A stretch of 64,000 bases of DNA, taken from the NCBI RefSeq assembly GCF_000172415.1, contig NZ_ABLD01000013.1, positions 62,001 through 126,000 on the forward strand, given 5' to 3'. Of this stretch, positions 33,824-41,351 are shown piece by piece (within the stretch, counting starts at the first letter, position 1; every line of letters begins with the position of its first letter). Under the pieces are notes generated by a model, which was not told the DNA's origin, made no database searches, and saw nothing but the letters and a program-made list of their open reading frames with translations. This stretch comes from Paraburkholderia graminis C4D1M (lineage in GTDB: Bacteria > Pseudomonadota > Gammaproteobacteria > Burkholderiales > Burkholderiaceae). Made by a program: the position numbers and the translations under genes.

Positions 33824-35245
33824 CTATCCTTCCATTACTGCTTCGATCCTGCCTTCGCGGATCGCCTGGACGAAGTCGCGATAATCGCGCCGGTTTTGTG
33901 AGCTGTATTCTGTTGCGAATTCGGTCATTGCGTCGTCGAACGTCTGGCCCGAACCCATGTAGCCGGCGATCATCGCAGGATCCCCCGAACGCGCGTGAGC
34001 GCGCGCAAGAGCGTGTGCGCACATGCGGGCATACTGGCGAAGCATCCCTGCATCGAGCGCTTCGATCACAACCGATATCTTCATATCGCGAAGCTGGCGA
34101 ACATAGAAGTGCCGACCGTTCTGACCGCGACTCCAGCCGAGAAATACATCGCTGGCGGATTGCATGATGCGTTGGCCCGCGATTACCCGCTGACCGTGAT
34201 TCGCATACCCACTCTTGCCCGCATAGGGCTCGAGTACCGACGCCCTCGCCTCCTTGACTTGCAAAAACAACGGGTCGTTGTCAGACGCAATGAACAGACC
34301 TACGCCGCACATGGTGCCGACACTACCCACCCCCACCACCTTGAGCGCGAGGTCCACGATGCGAAATCTGTCGAACAGGACGCGGACATGATCTGCGAGG
34401 CTATCGCGATACGAGGCGATCGCCTCGGCATACCCCGACTGAAGACCCGGCGCCATCTCTTCAGTAGGATGAAACATGAGAGGCGGATCGTCCTTGATTC
34501 GGGGGCGTCCGCCCTGCTCCGTAACAAGCTTCGGATACAGATGGTCCGGCACGGTCTTGCGGCGCTCAGTTTCGATCCGTTGCGCAATCCGCTTACGCGT
34601 GGCTTCTACGATCGCGGAATCGCCTGACCTGTCCTGGTACTTTTGCAGGTCGATACGGTCATACCAGACGTCGAGCACGCGCATCGAAGCATAGTCGTGC
34701 ATGCGTTCGCGATACTCCCGCACCAGGTCCGCCGCTATGCGCACCGTCTCGCTGTAGGGCAATTCCAGGTGCTGGGCCGCAATCACCACGCTCGCTGCGA
34801 GCCGCTTTAAATCCCATTCGAACGGGGCAGGCAACGTCTCGTCCAGATCATTGATGTCAAAAATCACATTTCGCTCCGGCGTCGCAAATCCGCCGAAGTT
34901 CATCAGGTGCGCGTCGCCACACGCCTGCACCTGTACACCGCTTGTAGGCGTGGAAGCCAGATCTGCCGCCATCACCGCCGCGGCGCCGCGATAGAAGGCG
35001 AACGGGGATTGCGACATCCGACCGAAACGAATGGGAATCAGGCTCGGGAGACGGCCTTCATTGGACTCATTGAGCAGTTCGATCGGGTCCCGGCGTCGGG
35101 CGGGCAACGCCCATCCGGCTTGAGATGATCGGGATACCGAATCACGTATGACTCTTCCTTCTGCCGCCCTTTCATCCGGCGTGCGATACAGAACCGGTTT
35201 CGCCTGCGTATTGCGTGCGGCTTTCTTCGAAACGGCTTTGTCCAT
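33824..35245 (-). CDS. DUF2252 family protein
   Basis: The 473 residues contain the DUF2252 landmarks: LIPIRFGRMSQSPFAFYRGA, QVQACGDAHLMNFGGFATPE, VIFDINDLDETLPAPFEWDL, KRLAASVVIA, and the C-terminal FLGWSRGQNGRHFYVRQLRD, MKISVV. The GDAHLxNFG and FDINDFDE motifs resemble the catalytic loops of kinase-like folds, so a phosphotransferase role has been suggested for the family, but none is established. The protein is cytoplasmic. Confidence 0.88.
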   Translation of the reverse strand: MDKAVSKKAARNTQAKPVLYRTPDERAAEGRVIRDSVSRSSQAGWALPARRRDPIELLNESNEGRLPSLIPIRFGRMSQSPFAFYRGAAAVMAADLASTPTSGVQVQACGDAHLMNFGGFATPERNVIFDINDLDETLPAPFEWDLKRLAASVVIAAQHLELPYSETVRIAADLVREYRERMHDYASMRVLDVWYDRIDLQKYQDRSGDSAIVEATRKRIAQRIETERRKTVPDHLYPKLVTEQGGRPRIKDDPPLMFHPTEEMAPGLQSGYAEAIASYRDSLADHVRVLFDRFRIVDLALKVVGVGSVGTMCGVGLFIASDNDPLFLQVKEARASVLEPYAGKSGYANHGQRVIAGQRIMQSASDVFLGWSRGQNGRHFYVRQLRDMKISVVIEALDAGMLRQYARMCAHALARAHARSGDPAMIAGYMGSGQTFDDAMTEFATEYSSQNRRDYRDFVQAIREGRIEAVMEG

Positions 35246-35316
35246 GATAGCCCCTGGCTAGTTCGCCTTTTACCCGTTACTGTTACCACTAAACTTTTTG
35301 GACGGCATCTGGCCGC

Positions 35317-37050
35317 TCACGGCGGCATTTCCAACGATGCGTCCCGGGCGGGCTGCTCTCGTTGCGATTCGTGCCACGCAGTCACCGCCTGTTCGAGATT
35401 AAGAAACATGCGTTCGCGTCCCAGCGCCTTGCCAAGCGGCGCGTTCTGCACCACAGCGAATACCCCAGGACTAAGGCCTACCAGCCACAAGGCAATTCCA
35501 GCCTCGCGATATTTCTTTTCCGCCTCCGTCAACATTTTCAAGGCCGTGTATTCAAGGTCGAAAACGGCCCGCATGTCGAGGGCTACAACGCGGGGGCGCG
35601 CCTCATCCACGAGAGGGGTAATCTTGTGACCGACATTCGACGCGTTGAGGAAAAAGATTCGGCCCTCGGGACGCACAAGCAGCATTCCTGGAAACTCCTC
35701 ATCGTCCGGATGCTCCGCGCTGACCGGCCGGAACACGTTAGTGCCTCGCTTGCGGCGCAGCACATGCACGGGAGGATTCGACACCTGGTATGCCAACGCG
35801 ACAAGCGACACCAGAATCGCGATCAGAATGCCGCGCAACGTACCGAGCAGCACAACGCCCGCGAGCGCCACGAGTGCCCAGACGAACTCCGTGCGTCTGA
35901 CGGCGAGAATCGCGCGAAAGTCCGCGGGTTTGAACAACCCGACCGAATAGACGATCACGACGCCAGCGAGCGTCGCATACGGCATCAGTCCGATAAGGGG
36001 CGCGAGCAGGAGCATCGTGCCCAAAGTTACGGCAGCTGTCACAAGCTCAGCCAATTGGGAGCGCGCACCCACGAGGCGATTGACTGCCGTCTGGCTAGTC
36101 CCGCCGCCTGCGGGCATGGAACCCAACAGCGCGCCTGCTGCGTTGGCGAGACCCGTCGCCACAAGTTCACGATTTGGCAGCGGGACAGGTTCGCCGCTCT
36201 GGACGAACGCCCGGCCCGCAGCAATACTTTCTGTGAAGCTCATCAGGGCGATGCCCACGGCCGCCGGCCAGAGGGCTGCAAGCAACGAGACGTCCGGCAT
36301 GACGAGCGACGGCAGCCCGGTCGGGATATGGCCGACAACCTCTATTCCATAACGGGGAAGTCCAAGGAAGTACACGCCCGCAATTCCGCACGCGACGGCA
36401 ATCAGTGGAGCCGGCGATTTCGGATAGAGACGTTCGAGCAGAACGAGTATCGCTACTGTCGCGGCACCGACGGCAATCGTGGCCGCTGACGCGTGAGGAA
36501 GCCCGGTGACGAACGCGTATAAGTTATGAACAAACGAGCCCTTGACCACGTGGATGCCAAACAGTTTGGGCAACTGATCGAGTACTATGACGACGGCAAT
36601 GCCGCCCTTAAAGCCGGTCAGCACAGGCTCGGAAATGAAGTTGGCGACGAACCCGAGTCTCAGAAGCCCGGCGAGTACGAGAATGACACCGACCAGTAGA
36701 GTCAGCGTGGCAGTGGCTATCGCGAGGTTGCCTACTCCGCCATCCGGTACTGCCTGTCCCAGCGCAGTCGCCGTGAGAATAGCCAGCGTCGCAGTGGTAC
36801 TCACACTAAGCGGCCTCGATGTACCGAGGAGTGCGTAGACCACCATCGGCACCAACGCCGTATAGAGCCCTATCTGCACGGGCAGCCCAGAGACCGTCGC
36901 GTATGCCATTGCTTTTGGTAACACGACCGCCGCCGCCGTGACACCAGCAACACAATCCGGTTTGACCCACGACTTATCGTAACCGCGAACCCACTCGAGA
37001 ACCGGAAGATGAAAGCCGGGACCATGTTGCGACAGGGGCAGATGGCGCAT
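35317..37050 (-). CDS. SulP-family anion transporter with STAS domain
   Basis: The start ATG 37050 (MRHLPLSQHGPGFH) follows GGAA and gives 577 residues; an upstream ATG adds 19 residues with no support. The N-terminal 420 residues are the membrane domain, with VKPDCVAGVTAAAVVLPKAM near the start and GLANAAGALLGSMPAGGGTS with SQTAVN in the middle. The C-terminal 130 residues form a STAS domain (RVVALDMRAVFDLEYTALKM). SulP proteins carry sulfate, bicarbonate or other anions in symport or exchange. The substrate is not deducible. It lies 70 bases upstream of the DUF2252 gene. Confidence 0.9.
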   Translation of the reverse strand: MRHLPLSQHGPGFHLPVLEWVRGYDKSWVKPDCVAGVTAAAVVLPKAMAYATVSGLPVQIGLYTALVPMVVYALLGTSRPLSVSTTATLAILTATALGQAVPDGGVGNLAIATATLTLLVGVILVLAGLLRLGFVANFISEPVLTGFKGGIAVVIVLDQLPKLFGIHVVKGSFVHNLYAFVTGLPHASAATIAVGAATVAILVLLERLYPKSPAPLIAVACGIAGVYFLGLPRYGIEVVGHIPTGLPSLVMPDVSLLAALWPAAVGIALMSFTESIAAGRAFVQSGEPVPLPNRELVATGLANAAGALLGSMPAGGGTSQTAVNRLVGARSQLAELVTAAVTLGTMLLLAPLIGLMPYATLAGVVIVYSVGLFKPADFRAILAVRRTEFVWALVALAGVVLLGTLRGILIAILVSLVALAYQVSNPPVHVLRRKRGTNVFRPVSAEHPDDEEFPGMLLVRPEGRIFFLNASNVGHKITPLVDEARPRVVALDMRAVFDLEYTALKMLTEAEKKYREAGIALWLVGLSPGVFAVVQNAPLGKALGRERMFLNLEQAVTAWHESQREQPARDASLEMPP

Positions 37051-37225
37051 ATTCGCGTTCCATGTGTAGCTACAAGCGTTACCGGAACGGGCAACAGGTG
37101 TCCGCACGGTGCAGTCTCACGTTGGCCCCTGTACGAAGCCACTGCGCGATATCTGCGTGGCAGAGTCGGTGTCGCTGCGCGTCATGGCGTGTCCGAATCG
37201 CTGACTGTCCTGAAGAATCGGCTTT

Positions 37226-37483
37226 CTAGCGGATAGTCAAAGCGAGCTGCGACAGCTGATTCTTCGGCTCCGACGCATCGCACTCTGTGCCGCCTGGCGC
37301 GCTGTCGCTTACCGCGTTCTTCAGCGTAAGCATCAGCCTGCTTTCCCTCGTCGAGGCAATGATCTGGCCGTAGCTGACGGCCGGGATGAACCGGATATCA
37401 GGAGCGACCACCACCGATGCGTTCGCGGTGCCGTCCACGGTCAAGTCGAATTCCACGGTAACCGAATCTATCGCAACGCCCAA
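37226..37483 (-). CDS. Hypothetical small protein, possibly a truncated trypco2-type domain
   Basis: The frame (TTG start at 37483) reads GVAIDSVTVEFDLTVDGTAN and ASVVVAPDIRFIPAVSYGQI, then RLMLTLKNAV. The beta-strand pattern recalls the C-terminal part of trypsin-co-occurring domain 2 proteins. Upstream, in another frame, FKKDLAACKQDWA looks like the matching helix, so a frameshift near 37480 may have broken the gene. This reading is uncertain. Confidence 0.35.
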   Translation of the reverse strand: MGVAIDSVTVEFDLTVDGTANASVVVAPDIRFIPAVSYGQIIASTRESRLMLTLKNAVSDSAPGGTECDASEPKNQLSQLALTIR

Positions 37484-37830
37484 TCCTGCTTGCAGGCGGC
37501 CAAATCCTTCTTAAAACTGCACAATCCCGCGAGGACCTGCATCATCGCAGTACGAATGCCGACTGGCTTGTCTGGCAGCCTCAAACCGCGATGGACAACG
37601 TAAGCAACGGCGCTGTGCGATAGACGCGCGCGCGAATTATTGGCGGCGCATGCGTGACTGTCACAGGTCGCCGGTCTCTTTCGTGTTCGTTAAGCGATAC
37701 CCGCTCGGCCGGAGCGCGAAAGCAGATGAACTTTCAGCCTATACGCATCGAGAAGAATGTTGTATCGGACTTTGGTCCAATGACAGTCGCGTGGTCAGCG
37801 TTGGCGGATCAGTCTCCGACAACACAGTGG

Positions 37831-38064
37831 TTATTGCTTGCCGGGATCTGCGACAACGCCCGCCGCCCGTCGCGCAGCTTCCTGCACGCCCCGCAGGGCT
37901 AGAGCAACGATCAGCCGCGTGAACACCATGCCGACCAGCCCCAGCAATATCGCATCGATCCGGTCGAACGTTGAGGTGGGAACGACGTCGCCGTACCCGA
38001 TGGTCAGCGCCGTGATCGCGCAGAAGTACAAGGTTTCCTCCATCGTCGAAGGCGTTCGCTTCAC
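37831..38064 (-). pseudogene. C-terminal part of a two-helix potassium channel
   Basis: The frame reads ETLYFCAITALTIGYGDVVP and TSTFDRIDAILLGLVGMVFT, RLIVALALRGVQEAARRA. TIGYGD is the K+ selectivity filter, with a pore helix before it and one membrane helix after it. The first transmembrane helix is missing: the frame begins right after the stop of the upstream gene, with only MKRTPSTMEE before the pore. It is therefore truncated and unlikely to work. Confidence 0.6.
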
Positions 38065-38067
38065 CGT

Positions 38068-38481
38068 CTACACGGGGTCCCCGATGTAATACATTCCCGT
38101 CATTTTCGCGGCCGGTTTGCTCGCGTGGTGGCGTTCGTCCTCTGACATCTTCGCTGTGTCGGGGCTGTGGGCATACTTGTTCCGGTCGGCGAACTCGGTG
38201 GCAGCAATTGAGGGGAGGACAAATCGCGGCCCCAATACATGAACCAGCCCTTTCATCAGCACGGGCTTTACGCCCGGTCTGGTAGGAACATGCTGTTTAT
38301 TTGCTTTGAGCTTGTCTGCCCAGATCTTCGCGTGCTCCCGTTCGGAGGCGGCTAACTCGCCAAAGGTCCGTCTTCTTTCGGGGTCTGCTTCGACTCGCGC
38401 GAGCGTCTCGTAAATGGCCGCGCCATGCAGTTCGTCGGCAAGGTTGGCCCGATAGCGCTTCAGTTCTTGCCTTGTTGCCAT
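38068..38481 (-). pseudogene. Ferritin-like domain of a VIT1/CCC1-type protein, membrane part missing
   Basis: The 137 residues contain a ferritin-like helical pair: KRYRANLADELHGAAIYETL with EADPERRRTFGELAASEREH, which supplies the Glu and ExxH iron ligands, then AKIWADKLKA. This region and the following GPRFVLPSIAATEFADRNKY correspond to the N-terminal rubrerythrin-like domain of VIT1/CCC1-family metal transporters. The C-terminal membrane domain is absent: the frame ends MTGMYYIGDPV and the potassium channel remnant begins 3 bases later. A deletion that joined two genes would explain it. The remaining domain could still be made as a soluble protein. Confidence 0.6.
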
Positions 38482-39112
38482 ATCCGAGGGCTCCGGTAGA
38501 CGCTAAAGCAGCTGGGCACGCCACTTCGCATTGGTAAGCGTATGCGATGCGATGACCGCGAGTGGAAATCGTTCGCGTTTTGATTCACGATGTCTTTTCG
38601 TGCCCTTTCCTGTTCGCCGGCGCATGCGGAGGCGATAAAACGCTCGCGGACTTCAGGAAACCTTCAGCTTGTGCGGTCATATTAGCCGGAACCGCGGTAG
38701 CTGCGTCTGTCCGGCGCGACTGCCAGGAGGAAAGCTTGGAACACGACACTGTCCGCGTTGCCCGCGCATATCTGAAGAGTGCTGCCTCTGGTGCGATGCT
38801 TCCACAGAGTGCGGCGCTTGTCGGCATTGCGTTGCTCGGCGTCGACGAAGCCGTTTCGAGACACTACATTTTCGCTGCTGGGCCACGGGAGTAATCCTGG
38901 CGTTTCCTGGATTAGTGAGTTTCGCTAGTCGCATGGCGAACGATTACATAGCAGCGGTGAATTGTGCCGGCGTAGACGCATACGATCGCACAGTCGCCCA
39001 CCATAGCGTGGCCGCTGTCTTGCAGTTTCTGTCCGGGATTGACCATTGCGTTTCCGTCACGAAAGACGACGACAAGGAATCGCCGCGATGACCTTTTGAT
39101 AGGCACAGACCG
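38482..39112. other. Intergenic stretch without a recognised gene
   Basis: About 630 bases. A plus-strand frame at 38562-38894 (110 residues, containing HDTVRVARAYLKSAASGAML) has no ribosome site and no recognised domain. I see no FNR-type site in this stretch. Confidence 0.4.
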
Positions 39113-39715
39113 ATGCTACGCGACAAGATCTCTAACGCCTCGTCAGCGGCCACGCGAATTGCGGCCGGTGATGACAAAAGGACCTACGACAGTTTTTCCA
39201 TTGCCCTGCACTGGGTTACCGCAGTCCTTGTTCTAGGCCAATTCCTACTTGCGCAAACGTGGGGTTTAACGCCGCGTCCGACGCGGCACCTCATGATTGT
39301 GGCGCACATGTCGTTCGGCATCCTGCTTACGGCGGTGCTGATCGCGCGAATCGGATGGCGTCTGTTACGTGGACATCAGGCGCCGCCCCCAAACGTCGGG
39401 TGGGTGGAGCATGCCGCCAGGACTGTCCACTACGTGCTCTATGTATTGCTGGTTTCTGAGGCTCTGCTGGGGTTCGTTCTGCGTTGGTCGGGCAACGAAT
39501 CCATGAGCTTTTTTGGACTGGAGCTCCCACCGCCGTTCCCGCCCTTTAGCAAACCAGCCCACCACAGCGTCGGAGAAGCGCACGATCTCATCGGATGGAC
39601 GATCATCGTGTTGGCGGGCTCCCACGCAGCAGCGGCGTTGTTTCACCACTTCTTTCTGCGCGATGACGTGCTCCTCCGCATGCTACCGGGTCAGAAGCGC
39701 AGAGACGACACGTGA
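39113..39715 (+). CDS. Cytochrome b561 family protein
   Basis: A 200-residue membrane protein with four hydrophobic segments. The heme-ligand histidines fit the bacterial b561 pattern: SIALHWVTAVLVLGQFLLAQ (first), IVAHMSFGILLTAVLIARIG (second), HAARTVHYVLYVLLVSEALL (third) and GEAHDLIGWTIIVLAGSHAA (fourth). It transfers electrons in the inner membrane, possibly from quinol. The final residues are positively charged. Its start ATG 39113 has no strong ribosome site. Confidence 0.87.
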   Translation: MLRDKISNASSAATRIAAGDDKRTYDSFSIALHWVTAVLVLGQFLLAQTWGLTPRPTRHLMIVAHMSFGILLTAVLIARIGWRLLRGHQAPPPNVGWVEHAARTVHYVLYVLLVSEALLGFVLRWSGNESMSFFGLELPPPFPPFSKPAHHSVGEAHDLIGWTIIVLAGSHAAAALFHHFFLRDDVLLRMLPGQKRRDDT

Positions 39716-39894
39716 AGAGTTAAATGACCCCTGGTGATGGTGGCGACGCCGGCTCGCGTGCTCTACGGCCCGGCCAACTGTAACGCTAGTCGCGCACGAG
39801 GACCCCGGCAAGTTGGGATATTGGCTGGACCGCTGTCACTGCGCCACACATGTCGGACCGTTCGACGATTACACATTTTCTACAAGGACCGCCC

Positions 39895-40725
39895 TTGAAC
39901 CTGTCGTTCCTCATCTTTCTAAGCGTTTTGCAGGGCGTCACCGAACTTTTTCCGGTGAGCAGTCTCGGCCATACATTGCTCGTGCCCGCGCTGTTTGGCA
40001 TGCACATCGACAAACATGCGCCGCAATTGCTGCCGTTTCTCGTCGCGCTCCATCTAGGCACCGCGTTCGCGCTCCTCTGGTATTTCCGCGCGCGGTGGCG
40101 CGCGCTGGTGCGCGGCTTTTTTACATCGTTCGGCGGCCGGCGCAACGACGACGCGCACATGGTGTGGGCGCTTATTATTGGCACGATTCCGGCGGGGCTG
40201 GTCGGGCTGCTACTCGAAAAGCGCCTCGAGCGGCTTTTCCACGACCTGCGCATCGTTGCTCTCGCGCTGATCGTGAACGGCGTGCTGCTGTGGCTCGGCG
40301 ATCGCCTGCAGCGTACGCGTGCACATCAGCCGCCGGAGAAGCTGACGTTTCGCCAGGCCTTTCTCGTCGGCCTGGCGCAGATCGGTGCGCTGATTCCCGG
40401 TTTCTCGCGCAGCGGCCTGACCATGATCGCCGGCAGTGCGGCGGGCCTGACGACGGAGAAGGCCGCCGAGTTTTCGTTCCTGCTGGGCACGCCGATCATT
40501 TTCGCAGCCGGTTTGCTTGAATTGCCGAAGCTCTTCCACGCGCCCGGCCAACTCGCGGACGCGCTGCTGGGCGGGGTGCTGACCGCGATCGCCGCATATC
40601 TCAGCGTGCGTTTCCTGATGCGCTATTTCGAAGGCCGCGGACGCCTTGCTTCGTTCGGCGTCTACTGCGTGATCGCGGGCATCGTGTTCCTCGGCTGGTT
40701 GGCGCTGTATCCACAACCGGCCTGA
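39895..40725 (+). CDS. uppP: Undecaprenyl-diphosphatase UppP/BacA
   Basis: The start TTG 39895 (LNLSFLIFLSVLQGVTE) is preferred over ATG 39850 because AAGGA lies six bases upstream and because members of the family begin just before the QGxTE motif. The 276-residue product has the two catalytic motifs: LQGVTELFPVSSLGH and LIPGFSRSGLTMIAGSAAGL. It recycles the undecaprenyl carrier for cell-wall synthesis by dephosphorylation in the inner membrane, and its overexpression gives bacitracin resistance. It is probably an accessory copy. Confidence 0.9.
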   Translation: MNLSFLIFLSVLQGVTELFPVSSLGHTLLVPALFGMHIDKHAPQLLPFLVALHLGTAFALLWYFRARWRALVRGFFTSFGGRRNDDAHMVWALIIGTIPAGLVGLLLEKRLERLFHDLRIVALALIVNGVLLWLGDRLQRTRAHQPPEKLTFRQAFLVGLAQIGALIPGFSRSGLTMIAGSAAGLTTEKAAEFSFLLGTPIIFAAGLLELPKLFHAPGQLADALLGGVLTAIAAYLSVRFLMRYFEGRGRLASFGVYCVIAGIVFLGWLALYPQPA

Positions 40726-41351
40726 AATGGGTCGATGCCGTCCCATGCGCTGCGAAACCAGGGCATCGAGAGTTGTCACGGGTACAGTGTCTGGTTGCCG
40801 GGATAACAGCCTCAGCCGGCGCACGTCGCAATCCGCCCGGAGTAGTTTACGGGCCCGCTGACCGCCAGTTTTTGTCAAAGCTCACTGAACCCGGGCCAGC
40901 AAAGTCGGGTACCCGTTTAGCTGACATACTTGCAGGCCGGATGGCGCGTTGCCCCGTGAGCGGATACGGCCAGCACCGCAATCTCCCTCTCGTCGCCGGG
41001 TACGGGTAGGACCAGCTCGCTGGCTGCCGATCGCATTGAGGCATTCTTGATAGGCCCTCGTGTTTCGCTTCACACCGGACACGCCATGCTGTATGCACTC
41101 ATCCTCGCTGGCAGCGTCCGTTGCGTGGAATGGCGCAACGTCGCAACACCCGGTCACGGCCTGCAAGCTGCGTCGCCCCGCAGCCAATTGGTTGACGCAG
41201 GTCAACCCCCGAGTGTCCGGCCGGAGTCATTCTGAAAATAGGTCGCGGGTTACGCCGCACCGTTTCGCAGCGGATTGAGCATTCTTGTCCCGGCTACAGA
41301 AAATCGGAGCTGCGGTGGCCTGTACGGCCACAGGTCGTCGCCTTGCACGAC
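40726..41351. other. Intergenic stretch upstream of the P-type ATPase gene
   Basis: About 625 bases without a recognised gene. The notable element is a perfect ANR-type palindrome at 41192-41205. Confidence 0.5.
41192..41205. promoter_or_regulatory. Candidate ANR/FNR box upstream of the P-type ATPase gene
   Basis: TTGACGCAGGTCAA matches the pattern in all ten positions, and the palindrome extends on both sides (GG...CC) to 18 bp. It lies about 150 bases before the likely start at 41352. Confidence 0.55.

Noticed and set aside
35362..36489. A 375-residue plus-strand frame antisense to the SulP transporter
   Set aside because: Composition is rich in Arg, His and Gln with no fold pattern, and the SulP gene on the other strand is clear.
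38562..38894. A 110-residue plus-strand frame
   Set aside because: No ribosome site, no domain and no convincing composition; kept only as a note for the intergenic stretch.
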